Source of the DNA: Podocnemis expansa
Taxonomy: Eukaryota; Chordata; Testudines; Podocnemididae
Direction: 5' to 3'
DNA length: 64,000 nucleotides
Assembly (NCBI GenBank): GCA_007922195.1
Contig: ML681996.1
Coordinates: forward strand, 20,004,804 to 20,068,803
Position 1 is the stretch's first letter, and every line of letters starts with the position of its first letter. Both the position numbers and the translations under genes were made by a program. Below the pieces are notes generated by a model. That model saw nothing but the letters and a program-made list of their open reading frames with translations. It did not search any database and was not told the DNA's origin. Shown piece after piece: positions 35,571-47,436 of the stretch.

Positions 35571-36246
35571 GTTTTATCCCTGTTTGGTCTCTGGACCCTC
35601 CTGCCTTCCTACCGCTTATGAAGGCTTTCTCCTTTCCTGCCTTTTGGTCCACAGCTACTGGAAACCGGTGACCCACAACATGACACACAATTCAGGCCCT
35701 CCCCTGTCAGGCAGCTGTCCAGAAGGTCTCAGGACCTACCCCTCTCTCTTTCCTAAATGGTCCACCCTCTGGGGCTTCGGGACAGGGTCACTCGCTGTCA
35801 CCCTGCCTGGACACCAGTTTGGACCAGCGGCATTGAGTGGTTAGATGCCTGATATCTCAGACCTGACCTCTTGCACCCAGATCAGAGACCATTAGGGGTT
35901 ATTACATGCTTTCCCCAGCCTCAGCCCCGGTAGCCTACCTCCAGCTTGGGGGCGAACATGCTGGGACTATCTCTTCATGATAGGGCCTTCGGCCTGAACC
36001 CCTTCCAAGTTAAAAAAGGGATCTCTTGTTCTAGCAAAAAGGAGGTCTGCTTCTTTAATATCCTAGCCTGAGCCTCCTAGTGGATCGCGGGTTTTTACCA
36101 GGCAGTCCCAGATACCCCGAGCTTCATCCCCTAGCACTCAGAAGCATTTTGGTTGTTACAAGGGGATGGCAAGCAACCTACGGCCGCTCAACGAGTATTC
36201 TAGGGTGGACGGAAACATCCCTAATAGCCACCTGCAAACTGACAGC

Positions 36247-36486
36247 CAAGGGCATTGCTGGCGCTGGGCACTCCAGGGCACATGCCCCCAACCCCGGGGC
36301 CCAGCTGTCGGCAGCTGCTGCAGCTCCATCTGTGGCAAGGGATGCGAGACCTGGCTGTCCATGGTGGTGCCTGGCCCTGTCCCTGGCTAGGGGGCAGGGC
36401 TGCAAGTTGGGGCCGGGGGTTGTGGGCCGGGGGAACGGGGCCTGGGCCTGTGCCCCGGGTCCCTCCCCCAGCCAGTGACACCCCTG
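36247..36486 (-). mobile_element. hAT element, family B (240 bp, perfect TSD)
   Basis: Opposite orientation to 35286-35570. Begins caagggcattgctggcgctg, ends cagtgacacccctg. Perfect 8-bp duplication ctgacagc at 36239-36246 and 36487-36494. Confidence 0.92.
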
Positions 36487-37192
36487 CTGACAGCATGGGT
36501 TTACTACCCTGGCCCTTCCTCCTTTCTATGTTCCGGGGCCAGGTAATCCAGGACCTTCCGTCCCTTGTTCTCCTCTCACAGGATGAACCCTTGTCCAACT
36601 CTGGTAGTCGTTCCCTCTGATGCCACCCAGAGGCCTGTTATACATGTTCATTGTAAATATTGCCTTAAGTGGCTTCCAGAGCCTCCACACCAGGCAGGTG
36701 TCTTCCAGTCAGCTACCCATTACTAGGGTACCCCATGGACCAGCTGTCCTCTTTCAGGCGGGTTTTAGTTTCCGCCCAACTCAGGCCATTGAGCCTCGAT
36801 TCTGACCCTCAGGCCAGTGATAATATTCAGTTAGAACAGTGGCCTAGGTGGGATTCTCTTGCTCCTCTTCTGGAGCCTCTTCACCCAGTGGGCGTCCTCC
36901 CCCATTAGAGCACCCACCTTCATGACACTGGCATTACTGCAGTTATTCTTCCCAGTAATTCCTGCACGTTAGCCAGGGCCCTTATCAAACAATGTTTCTG
37001 CCTTTCCTGGCTTTTTCCAGAAGGTTAGCTCCTGGGCACAGATAAGGTTTTGGTGCCAGGCAGCCACGGGACCTCACAAGGATGGCAGGAACGTGTTGTC
37101 AGCCCCATCCCTCAAATTCTGAGTGGTGACCTCGGATCTGGGCAAACCAGATGACCCTTGCTATTGGTCATCTATACCACTCCTTTCTTAGT

Positions 37193-37265
37193 TAAAAAAA
37201 AGAAAAAAGAAAAAAAAAAGAGAGAGAGAGAAAAGAAAGGGAAGAAGCAGAGAGAAAAAGAAATA
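37193..37265. repeat. Purine-rich A/AG tract
   Basis: About 70 bp of almost pure A and G in the decayed pol part of DIRS copy 2. Confidence 0.85.
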
Positions 37266-38055
37266 GGTCAAAAGGGGGTAATTGGAGGCACACCTCATCT
37301 TGGTGACACACCCCAGACCCACCTAGCTGGAGAGAGTCTTTCCCCTGGCATCCACTACATCCTCGAGATCTCCTTCCCCCCATTCCCCGTGCATCCCTCA
37401 TATTGGGATTCCCAGGCTCTGTCCATTATGAAGCTGGGTTTGCCTCCATTAGGTATGCAGCTCTATGGCCTTCGTGGCATAAGTGCTGCAAATACTGGAA
37501 TGGCAATGGGCCATGGAGAAAGATTTGTCTCCCATGGCCGAGTTCCGTTGTCTCAATGCCTTCGGCAAATCATTGATCATCAGACATCGATTGCTAGATG
37601 CTCCCTTTCAAATTGGAGTAATGCCTTGAAATGCCTAACAGCTCCCTTCCACGAGAACACTGGCAAGGTTACGATGTCTTCACTGAAGACACCTTGGCCT
37701 CAGGTGACACCTTAATAGTTGTGTAGCTTGCCCTGGACATGGCTGGTTGCACTATCCTTACAACTGGGAATAAGCAGCCTCGACTTTTTATGGCGATCTA
37801 AGCCAACCGGGTAGGCATCTTGTCGTATTTGGCAGCAGTCCCTGCCCCGTTCTTCCGATGCTCCTTTACAGCTGCACTAGGGGAAAAGTGGGGTTTTTCC
37901 TCTCTATTTTCCCCTTTCCCTCTTCCTTGTATCTCACAATATTTGGTATCCGCAGCTAGTAGATGGATAACTCCAAGATCCGCTACCTCTTTCCCTTAAC
38001 CTTCACACTCCAATCGATGCTAGTGCCAGAATATGGGACTTTTCTTCCCCAGCAG

Positions 38056-38356
38056 CAGAGCTGGCTCTACTGTGAGGCAAGAGACAGACATGGCTTCAGG
38101 TGACAGTTCTTAGGGGTGCCTAGGCCCTCTAAAGATCAGCCTGACTTTTGCCTCTTCAATTCTTTCCTAGAAGCTCAGGCACTGTTAGTCAAATGGCAGG
38201 TTAAGTCATGGAGGCAGAGTGCACTTTAAATCCTTCTGCAGGCAGATCCTGGAGATTTATGCACTTTCAAAAACCATTTTCAACCTCCATGAATGGGAGT
38301 GGGGGTGCCAAATCAAAATCTGACTTGGGGCGCCCCAACCCTTTGAGCCAGCCCTG
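38056..38356. mobile_element. hAT-like element, family C (301 bp)
   Basis: Second copy of the 30296-30596 element. Ends cagagctggctctactg and the complement of gagccagccctg. Flanks cccagcag (38048-38055) and ctcaacag (38357-38364) agree at six of eight positions. The interior matches 'gtgaggcaagagacagacat' and 'ggcagagtgcactttaaatc' of the other copy. Confidence 0.8.
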
Positions 38357-38821
38357 CTCAACAGTTCCTTAATACTAAATGCTCAGATCCTTAGGCTTAG
38401 TCACTTCTTCGATCACAGCCTGATAAGCATCTCTGTTGGAAGTCTCACAGTAAGGGATGTTAGGCCTTGCTGCCTTCACGGATCAGCAGGCCCTCCATTG
38501 CAGCAGGATTTGTACTTTACTGGTCCTTGCCTGGAAGCTGGATCTTACCAGCCATTTACCCTGGCTAGTAGGGTCTCAGTGTTGAAGGTTCTTTTCCTCG
38601 GAGACCCTACGTACAAGGATCTTCTTAGTAGGCCTTCTATACCCCACTGGGGTGAGATTCCCCGACTCAGGTTCCTCTTTACCTGGCCCTCAGTTCCAAG
38701 GCTGACACCTTAGACACCTCTGGGGGAATCTCACTGGTTTGGGGCCAGCTAACCTATGTGGGAAAAGCAGTCCTGGAGGTGGACAGGGCCAACTCCACCC
38801 ACCGTCCTCGAGCACCACTAG

Positions 38822-38940
38822 TAGTCACCCATTACTGAAGGTATCTGAGCAGCGCTCGAAGAAGAACAGTGGGTTACTTACTGGTAACCGTCCTTCTTCC
38901 GGATGGGCTGCTTGGATTCATTCACAAGCCTCCCACCGTC
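38822..38940. repeat. Internal complementary region of DIRS-like copy 2
   Basis: Contains 'gagcagcgctcgaagaagaa' (complement of the left outer end) joined to 'gggttacttactggtaaccg' and 'tccttcttccgg' (complement of the right outer end). Confidence 0.85.
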
Positions 38941-38971
38941 CCCACAACTGGAGTTGGCGACTTTTAGGGAC

Positions 38972-39130
38972 AGCAGCCACATATATAGCCACAGGGTGGC
39001 ATGAGGGGTGATGGTCGCCAGCCCTCTCCTGACAGTCTAGGGCAAAAAATTTCCAACCAATCATGCGGTGTGGAATGGTTGCACCTATTACTGAATGAAT
39101 CCGAGCAATCCATCTAGAAGAAGGACAGTT
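38972..39130 (-). repeat. Right inverted terminal repeat of DIRS-like copy 2
   Basis: Complement of 32717-32866. The outer end continues to 'agttaccagtaagtaaccca' near 39148. Confidence 0.85.
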
Positions 39131-39150
39131 ACCAGTAAGTAACCCACCGT

Positions 39151-42149
39151 TCATGCTAACATGCTCATTCTCACCATAACATTGTTAGCTCAGGAAACCT
39201 TTTAACAAAACTCTGACTACTGTATGATTAAGGGAACTGTTGTCTCAACAGCATAACAAATAATGTACGTTTCATCCTGAGTCTGGCAATTAAGTACCTT
39301 TATTGTAACCTATCGCTTAGCAACAAAAAAAGAAAATAGAAAAACAATGGATTTAGTGTAGGGTGTTAAGAAAGTTCTAGTGGAAAAAAAGTTGTTGTAA
39401 CTGAGCTTTTAAAAATGACTGCACATTTTTCCCATCAAATGTTAATAATTTTGCAGGCAATGTAGTAATAATAAAATCAATAATAATTAGACTGTCACTT
39501 TTTTATTATGGGCTAAATGTTACGGTTCTTCTAACTAACAGGAAGCTACAGTCCTGGAGCAATCAGTGTTCTGAAGGGGTTGCTAATGTTTGGCAAACAT
39601 TTTAATGTTGACAGCCTACTTCTCTCAGTATTTGTCTGCAAAATGCTGAATTGCAAGGTAACTTTGACAAGAAGTCTGCGTTTTTCCACCTTTTTTTGTA
39701 CCATTGATTGTGCTGAATTTGTTGTTTGAAGAACAGGCATATTCACAGACAGTATGTCAAATGCCCGCAAAACATGCTGTGGTGCTTTTGTGGCACAGAT
39801 TCTTGTCAGTTGTGTTGCTTGCAACATGCCCTGCTGTTTAACCACCTTGGCACAACAAAAAGCAACACAGTAAAATGCCAGTGACTATGGTATTCAAATA
39901 TATTATTTCAAGGCTTCAGACTGTGGAAACACAGTTGCCAAGATATGTGTAGTAGGTCTTCAACACTTCAATTAATTGCTTCTTCATGACACTTTTTTTT
40001 TCTTTAAGAGAAAAAGCTTTATTTTACCCTGGAAGGTCTATATAATTAAATTACTGTTTGGTTTACATTTATTCACATCAATCTTTGGTTACATTAAAGC
40101 AAACAGCCTAAGCTGAAAACCTGATTTCTGTTTAGGCATACTTCATTTATAACATGGAGGGTATTTCTTAATTATTTGAGCTTAACCACAAAAAGTTAAA
40201 TTCTGACCTTGATGGTTCTTCTAAATTGCTTATGGGTAGATTTTTTTAAAAGACATTTTAGTCCCCCAAAAGATGCAGATGGGTCCTAACATGCTTAGGT
40301 GCATAGTGGGATTTTCCAGATTTTTTCCAAATCTAATATGAATGACCTCTCATTTGTCCTCTCCAAGGGCTTAAGTAAGTTTTAAAAATCTGCTTCTTAG
40401 ACATCTTTGAAAATATTATTCTTATATTAAAGTGCTGAAAATCCATAGTAATAGGAAGCAGGGCAACTTCAAATTGACATTAAGTGAAGCAGAACGGACT
40501 GACAATATATAATCATGGCTGAATATCCATTTATTATAATATTTTTAACAGATTGGCTTCTCTTTACATGTGCTATTTATACATACTCCAGAGTTCAAAT
40601 TGGTTAGTATATGATGGGTGGGGAAATTTTCCATCTCACCCCCAAGCTGCTTCAAATGAAATCTAATCTCCAAATTTCACCCAGCTCTGATCTGTCTACT
40701 GTTTTAAAACAACTGAAAAAACTACAGTGCTGTCCGCTTGAGTTTTCAGGGAGTCCGCAAAAAGAACATTCAGAGTTGCAAACTGCCCCATTGATCTGAA
40801 TGAGATGTTCTTTCAGATACTCAGTGGTGATAATTCAACACTTGTTTCTTTCCCTGTTGACTGAAGGATGCTTGAAAAGAGATTTGTCTTTTATGAAAAT
40901 ATGCACAATCCATTGTCGGTAACAATTTTTTCTGGTGCTACCAGTGGGTAGCACACTGAATAATAGCATGATTTATGTTTCCTTTAATCAGATCCAAGCC
41001 TAAAGGGCCTTGCAGAACCCAACAGGGAGAGCAAAGGTCAAAGAGCTTTGCGTTCCCCAGCAGAGTACACTTTATCATTATTTTGCATGTCTGATCTACT
41101 GTGAATGGCCTCTCTTTTGTCCACTCCATGTGGAAAACTCCAAACTTGTGATTGAATTTTGGTTTGTTGGTGAAGACTGGAAGAATAGTTACTATTTTTT
41201 TTCCTTCTTTTTACAATTTGATTCTTGGTTCACATATCTCTATAACATACAATAATTCTAAATAAACAAAGATCTGTCAATGTCTTGCATAACACAAAAA
41301 TCATCTACTTATCCTACCACAATATAATATCTCAGAATTCTCAGAAATGTATTAAAAATGGACCAAAACCAGATGTTTCTTGCACACCTCCTTCAGAGAT
41401 CTCTGGCTGTTGTGCTCCTCCCTTCCCTCCCTCAGAGGTCTATGGTGTCAACATCCTGTCTTTCCCTTTAACCATAGAGTCTTGGCAGTTGCACACAATT
41501 TTAAATTATGCATGCTATTTTTAAAGAAGATATTTTTGGCCACAATACCACGACTACATCCTTTTCTTCCTCTTCCTCTCTGCATGCCCTATCCTGGGGT
41601 TATAAGCTCAGGAAACTATGTTTTAAATTCTTTGTAAATCAAATGACACCTTAAAAACTTTAACAGAGATAGACAGGACATACTGATCATAGTACAGGTA
41701 AAGATCAAATTAAATAAACCACTGTTCATTACAGAGTTTCAGTTCTAAATTATTTTTTCTCTGATATAATTTAAAAAAAAATCAGACTTTAACACACTTG
41801 GAGAGCAAGTAGGTAAGTTTCCATGGGAAGAAAATCTAAAGGACAATGAAGTTCAGAAGAGAGGGCTTTTTCGCAAAAAGACACTATTTAAGGCACAGCA
41901 GCAAACTAACCTGATGCAAAAGAAAAGTAGGTGAAATAGTAAGAGGAGCTATTAAATGATCTGAAAATTAACATTTTGTTTGACTCAAAATGAAACATTT
42001 AATTTTATTTCCATGTTTTTAATCCTTTCTGAAATAAAATCAAGGGAGAATTTAATCAGGATTTCCAGGGAAAAAAATGCTTATAAAATTTCACCCAACT
42101 CTGATCTGTCTATATGCAAAATGTGTGAATTTCAAACTTATGTGGGAGA
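39151..42149. other. AT-rich DNA, no genes recognised
   Basis: No coding homology. 40236-40430 contains degenerate 'cctaacatgcttaggtgcat' and 'tagtgggattttccag' phrases like an old palindromic amniote repeat that I cannot name. The phrase 'tttcacccagctctgatctg' at 40675 recurs at 42089 with one change. Confidence 0.45.
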
Positions 42150-42262
42150 AGTGAATACAGGGAGATTAAGTGACTTGCTGAGGATGAAATTAATGTCTGT
42201 GACAAAAATCTCCAGAATCCCAGCCCTATGTACAAAACCATCCTTTATGGACTGTTTATTGA
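42150..42262 (+). repeat. MIR/CORE-type SINE relic
   Basis: 'gagattaagtgacttgctga' followed by 'tctccagaatcccagcccta' and 'aaaaccatccttta' follows the MIR order (gttaagtgacttgcc...gaatcccagtcc...accatcctt). Confidence 0.55.
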
Positions 42263-43780
42263 TACAAGAAAACTGCAGTTATCCCCATCAACTGTTAAGC
42301 TTTAAATCTGAGTCTTCCTTTCTGAGGATGTGTAACATCTAAATGTGTGAGTTTAATGTCCTTGCTATTTTCAGAAATACATAATAATCCATGCACTCTT
42401 ATTTCCTAGTTTGGGACAACTATTTTAAGGTGAATTAAATGTCTTATTTGAAGTTAACTGAAATTATTTTTCTAGATAATTTCTCTTTCATTATCGATAC
42501 AATAAAAAATAAACACCCCAAGCCATTAATAAATACTAGTTAATTGACTCAGTTTCTGCCACATAGTTAGAGAACATAAATTAATATTAATTTTACTTTA
42601 ACCACACATTCAGCTGTCTCAGCACTTTCCTTGTAAACCTTTACACTTAAGGGTTTGGATCTTGGCAATAGTAATTGCTGGATGCAAAAACTTGGGATAT
42701 CACACAAGATTCCTAATGCATTTTATCAAAGTATATTCCAAGATGGCAGAGCAAGGGCCAGGTTCTATATCTTGGGGTTGCCAAATAATGTTACAACACC
42801 AAGCGGCTTGAGCCTCCACCCAGTTTCCTGGGAATTCATGCACTGCTCCCTGGATACCCTAGAGGGGCAATGCTTCCCCACTCGCAATTGCAAATCTGAG
42901 TGTAGTATATGGAACTTTTAATGGTAGCATAAAAGAATATACAGAAACAATCTTGAGAATCAATGCAAAACAATATGTAGAGAATGTCCCTCATGCTCGC
43001 TGGTCACTCACACTCTCTGGCCCTCTGCTGTCCAGCAGCTTCACCCACTGGTCACTTACGCCCTCCACTAGCCAATCTCCCCATCTTCTGGCTCCACTCA
43101 CTGTCTACCAGCATTGCTTGCTGGTCACACTTCAGTGATTTCATCTTTAAGAGGGGGTCTCAGCCCTCAGTGATTTCAGCTCCTAACTTCAAGACACCAC
43201 AGATAGCTCCTCTAATCAAAATAATAAAGAAGATTCACAAAGAGTCATCATATCTATCTTTTAACAGTAGGGCAGAGGCCTTTATCAGAGCTATGCTACT
43301 TTCACCCCTTTTTCCCTCTTCACACACTGAAACACAGAGTTGCTCACTCTTTCAAGCTCTGTGTTGCTCATGGTGACTTTTCCTCCAACTGGTGAAACAG
43401 AGTTTATATAATCAAAGGGCAGCATATTATGAAAAAGACAATATTTCATTTTCCTCCTCAGTTAAAATATGGGTATTGACAGATTTGTGATCAAATCAAC
43501 CTACGTACAATTTACCATCGTACCCTGTACCTACATAGAGAAATTATGCTAATACCTAATTGTGCTCATGCAAATACAAAACCCATGCAAATTAGTTGTT
43601 CCTCTTTTGGCTGTTAAGCACAAAAAGTGGCCAGCCTCTAGACCTGCCTTATGTATATAAGTGTTTAAAGGAGAAGATATATATTAATTTGGGACTTGTC
43701 AACATCTACTATATCATTTCAATCAATAAAGAACAATTTGATAACTGAATATGGAGTAATTGTATTAGATACTTTGAAAA
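42263..43780. other. AT-rich DNA, no genes recognised
   Basis: Frames such as 42655-42921 and 42984-43376 have no domain. 43000-43140 is a CT-rich patch (ctctgg, cactcact units). Confidence 0.45.
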
Positions 43781-44040
43781 TGAAACAAACACTGAGTCCT
43801 GTGTCACTTTTAAAGACTAACAAATTTATGTATCACATAAGCGTTTTCATGAGTGTTCATCAGATACTTGAAGATGGGGAACTTACAGGTGGGAGGAAGA
43901 GTTCCCCATTTTCAAGTATCTGGCAAAGTAGGATTTTCTTCCACAGAAGCTCGTCTGATAAATAAATTTATTGGTCTTTTAAGTGCCAGAGAACTCCTTG
44001 TTTGTTCTGCTGAACTTGACTAGCACTACTACCCCTTTGG
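43781..44040. repeat. Palindromic Penelope-tail element
   Basis: The left arm reads the tail in reverse ('gagtcctgtgtcacttttaa', 'agactaacaaatttatgtat'). The right arm reads it forward ('ataaatttattggtctttta', 'agtgccagagaactccttgt') and ends 'tgctgaacttgactagcact'. The arms also share a complementary inner part (catcagatacttgaagatgg against ttcaagtatctgg). Confidence 0.75.
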
Positions 44041-44107
44041 AATTTGAAAATGGTGCGTCAAAGGCTCCAACCTGTCAATAAGTACTCAATGTATATAGAA
44101 CTTCTCT

Positions 44108-44340
44108 AGAAATTACCTTAGAACATAACATTTAGAATACCATCCAATCTTGATTAAAAAATTGTCAGTAATGGAAAATTCACAATGACCGTTGATAAAC
44201 TGTTCCAAGATTGATTACCTTCACTGTTAAAAATGTATGTCTTATTTCCAGTCTGAATTTGTCTAGATTCAACTTAGAGCCATTGGATCATGTTATAACT
44301 CTCTCTTCCAAACCTTTAGTCTATCTAAAGTCTTTAGACT
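44108..44340 (-). mobile_element. Old CR1 3'-region fragment
   Basis: Contains 'catccaatcttgattaaaaa', 'ttgtcagtaatggaaaattc' and 'cagtctgaatttgtctagat', matching the minus-oriented CR1 fragment at 50222-50690. Non-coding. Confidence 0.65.
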
Positions 44341-45664
44341 CTATAAAAGTATAATGGTGTGACATACTGAAGGTTAGACTAAATGATTTAATCATGGTCC
44401 TTTCTGTTACCGGTATAAATCTAGCGCACCCACCTATACCACATTAAAGATTCATGGCATGACCCAGTTAATTTAGGCACACCCATCTTGTCCCTACTGC
44501 AAGTTTGCAGTGTCAGGAAACTACCCTTATAAACAGGGCTGGGGGTGGGGGTGGGGATAAAAAGCAAACTTGTTGATTTAAGTACCCACTCCTACACACA
44601 GGGCTCACAACTTTATAGGTCTGCAGTATCTTTTCCCAATGAAAGACCTTACACAGCTGTGATCTAAACATGTTACATCTATGCCAACTGACTACATATA
44701 CCAAGTAAATCTATTATGCTAACCACTTCCAATATACAGACTTATCCCAATGACCAGTCTGGATTGTCTGGGGTTGCTGGTGATGGCTCTGCACATCATG
44801 CATGTGCACAAAGGTAAGAATTGTGGTAGCTTGATGCTGTACTGCAGTCTAGCAATGGTTCTCCCCCAGAGTATTGTTTTCCATTTACATTATATAGGTA
44901 AAAGTAGCTACCTTCTTTAACTTTACTAAATCAATCAAATAACCCTAGGTAGCAAAATTTAACCGGTTACACACTTACACCTATATTTTCTCCTCCTTGC
45001 TTAGATCTTTTTTTCCCCATTTTTTCTTATGTCCAAATTGTAACTTATTTATGATCTTCTTTGTGTAGATGGCAAACATATGCACTGACCAGTGAAATTA
45101 TCTGACTGTCTTACCTTTTGCTAATCTTTCTTTATCTTCACTAAAGCTCCCAGCATCTCGGTTTCTCTACTTTACAACCCGTGGTGTTATAACTTTTGTT
45201 ACAAGCATCTTTAAGGTGGGAGTGTGTTTTACCAGCAGTGGAACATTTTTCCTAGTTTTAGTGGTCAAATTCCTTACTTTCACTCAAGACTGGTTTAATA
45301 TGGGGGTAAGGTAAGTCCCCAGCCTACACTTATGCCTTAAATTCTATGTATATGTGTACACAGCTGACAAGGGGTCGAAGGGTCAGGTCGCAAGGCTATA
45401 AAATTGCAGTATGGATGTTCATGCTATCTTATTGCACTGTAGAAGTACTGTATGAACATAAGAACCCATCTGTTGATTTAAGGGTAATCAAGTTACTTTT
45501 AATGTCAACGATAACAGTTTTGTGATATGGATACCTTTCAGCTAGGGATTGGATGGAAACTATAAACTAACTTCCATAGATCACTGAACAGCTGTCATAT
45601 GCTAATGAATTTTGGTCATGAATAAATAAATAACTGTCTTGAGGTATACCAGGAGTGCTATCTA
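44341..45664. other. AT-rich DNA, no genes recognised
   Basis: Nothing coding. A G-rich gggtgg patch lies at 44537-44557. Confidence 0.45.
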
Positions 45665-45860
45665 TTGAATTGAGTAGAGGACTGTGAATCAAAAATCCTA
45701 TCTATTCTCACCTCTGCTACTAATTTACTGTGTAATTTTGGACAAATTATTTATCTTTTAAACTCCATTTCTTTCTGAAAAAGGAGATAAAGATACTACT
45801 CTACCTCAAAGGTACAGTATTAATTCAGCATTAATGGTGTCAGCATTAATTGAAAGATGT
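45665..45860 (+). repeat. MIR/CORE-type SINE
   Basis: The order 'gaggactgtgaatcaaaaat', 'ctcacctctgctactaattt', 'actgtgtaattttggacaaa', 'actccatttctttctgaaaa' and 'gagataaagatactactcta' follows the MIR body from its 5' half to the 3' region. It is the longest MIR copy here. Confidence 0.7.
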
Positions 45861-46137
45861 CTTTAAACCTTTGTAATGTATAAGTTGAAAAGTTGAAATA
45901 TTATGATCAGTATCTATTGGTCATCCAGTTCCTCCTTACATAAATCATTTTAAAAATTAAATTACAATCAATTTTTACTTTTGGTAGCATAAACACTGTA
46001 GTTTATAGAGAAAAAAGATTATTAAAAATGTTTACATAGTCTGATGAATTCAGCATTTTAAGAAAAAATATGCAAAGAAAATAATATCACACTCAATTTT
46101 AGGTCGATCATTGGGATAAGATAGTGTGTGCATCCTA

Positions 46138-46306
46138 AAAAAACAAGGAGTCTGGTGGCACTTATAAAGACTAACAAATGTATTTGTTGCATGACTATCT
46201 TGTGGTATTTATCATGCAATAAATTAAATTTGTTAGTCTTTATATGTGCCACAGAACTCCTTGTTTGTTATGCTGAACGAGGCTAACATGACTACTTCTT
46301 TAGAAT
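46138..46306. repeat. Palindromic Penelope-tail element
   Basis: Left arm 'aaacaaggagtctggtggca', 'taaagactaacaaatgtatt'; right arm 'aaatttgttagtctttatat', 'gtgccacagaactccttgtt', then 'atgctgaacgaggctaacat'. The spacer is only about 40 bp, so this is a compact version of 43781-44040. Confidence 0.8.
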
Positions 46307-46380
46307 GAGTGAATCCTGCTCTCCAGAAATGTTTGGTAAATTATTAAATTAAGTTCTCCTCTATCAGGTCTTTCCTTATG

Positions 46381-46626
46381 CAAGGGCATCGCTGGCACTG
46401 GGCACACGGGGCTCATGCCCCGAATGCCGGTGCCAGTGCCCTGGGTCCTGGCGGGGCCCTGCCTCTCCCATTCCCCAGCTGGATCAAGCCCGAGATCCAG
46501 GCCCCAGCCACCCATGGCCATGACTGCCACTCCTGGCCCTGTCCGTGGCTGGGGGCAGGGCCTTCAGGCAGGGGAAGGGGCCTGGGCCCGTGCCCCAGGT
46601 CATTCCCCGGGGCAGCGATGCCCCTG
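46381..46626 (-). mobile_element. hAT element, family B (246 bp, perfect TSD)
   Basis: Begins caagggcatcgctggcactg and ends gcagcgatgcccctg. Perfect 8-bp duplication tccttatg at 46373-46380 and 46627-46634. GC-rich, with overlapping spurious frames on both strands. Confidence 0.93.
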
Positions 46627-46714
46627 TCCTTATGCATGAAAAACCCTGTGATCTGTAGGAAATAAAAGAGTATTCATTAATTCTGCTGCAAAGCAAAATT
46701 TAGTACATGCATAA

Positions 46715-46716
<2 letters not shown>

Positions 46717-46754
<38 letters not shown>
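46717..46754. repeat. (AC)19 microsatellite
   Basis: A perfect 38-bp AC run, likely polymorphic. Confidence 0.97.
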
Positions 46755-46757
<3 letters not shown>

Positions 46758-47355
46758 TACACGTATGCACATGTATGGTGTGTGTGCATGCATGCACCAA
46801 ATCTTTGCTTTGCAAGAGAAATGATGGATACTCCTTTTTATTTCCTTCAGTACACTAGCTTTTTTTATATGCAAGGGAGGACTTAAGGTATATAACGTGT
46901 CTGAAGCTGGCTATCTTCCTTGTCATTGTGTGACTAAACTCTTTTCCATAATCATCTTTCACCTGGTGGACACAGGCAAAGTTGGAGGAAGTAATCTAGC
47001 AGTCTTTACATATCCAGATCTCGCCTATCTGAATTCCTTGAATTCCTTCTAGTGAAGTAACCTGTTTCAGGTTTAAGATGATTCAAGTTACTGAGATGCA
47101 AATAATCAAGCTTTAACCCTATAGCATTCAAGGTATGTCTGCCTAGGCAAAGCTGTGTGCTTTTTGAATATGTTATGAATATGCTAAGAACACCATAAAG
47201 GGAGATTTCATAACTTTACATTTAATGTTGCTACATGTGTTCCACCATGATGTAATTGACCAGAAAGTTATTAGTTTTCAAATAGTAACATAAAAAACAT
47301 ATCAACTCTCCTAATTTGCTATGTGTGTGCATGATGTGATGTGTACCATGTGACA

Positions 47356-47436
47356 GACCACTGTGATGTCAGAGGTGACTCAATTAATTGCTCCTTGGGA
47401 GAAATTGGTTGAGTCACCTCTGACATCACAATGGCC
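47356..47436. other. 81-nt near-perfect hairpin (precursor-like)
   Basis: Two 34-nt arms (47356-47389 and 47403-47436) with a 13-nt loop. The central 22 bp (47362-47383 with 47409-47430) pair perfectly; the remaining arm has four mismatches. Each arm contains an AP-1-like tgactca or tgagtca and a CRE-like tgatgtca or tgacatca. The size fits a microRNA precursor, but a small snap-back element or paired regulatory sites would look the same. It lies in otherwise unique AT-rich DNA. Confidence 0.6.

Larger units (their letters stand above)
34746..38821 (+). other. Decayed DIRS-like pol region (copy 2)
   Basis: Frames are short and no RT, RNase H or tyrosine recombinase motif could be read. A purine-rich tract lies at 37193-37265. 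Three hAT elements are embedded. Confidence 0.5.
32717..39150 (+). mobile_element. DIRS-like retrotransposon, copy 2
   Basis: Left repeat 32717-32866, right repeat 38972-39130, internal complementary region 38822-38940. Blocks catt­cagtaataggtg, 'ggctggcagcc' and 'caccctgtggctat' in the left repeat are mirrored in the right repeat. The repeats differ from copies 1 and 3 (for example caccctgtggctat against cactcccatggctat), so this is a separate subfamily. Gag (32913-34745) is the best preserved of the three. The remaining 4 kb is decayed pol sequence carrying three hAT insertions (35286-35570, 36247-36486, 38056-38356). Total 6.4 kb, about 5.6 kb without them. Confidence 0.85.

Noticed and set aside
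37158..37715. 185-codon frame with a Lys/Glu-rich start
   Set aside because: The charged start is just the purine tract; it lies in decayed DIRS DNA and shows no motif.
46717..46754. AC run as a functional element
   Set aside because: An ordinary dinucleotide microsatellite; no reason to assign a role.
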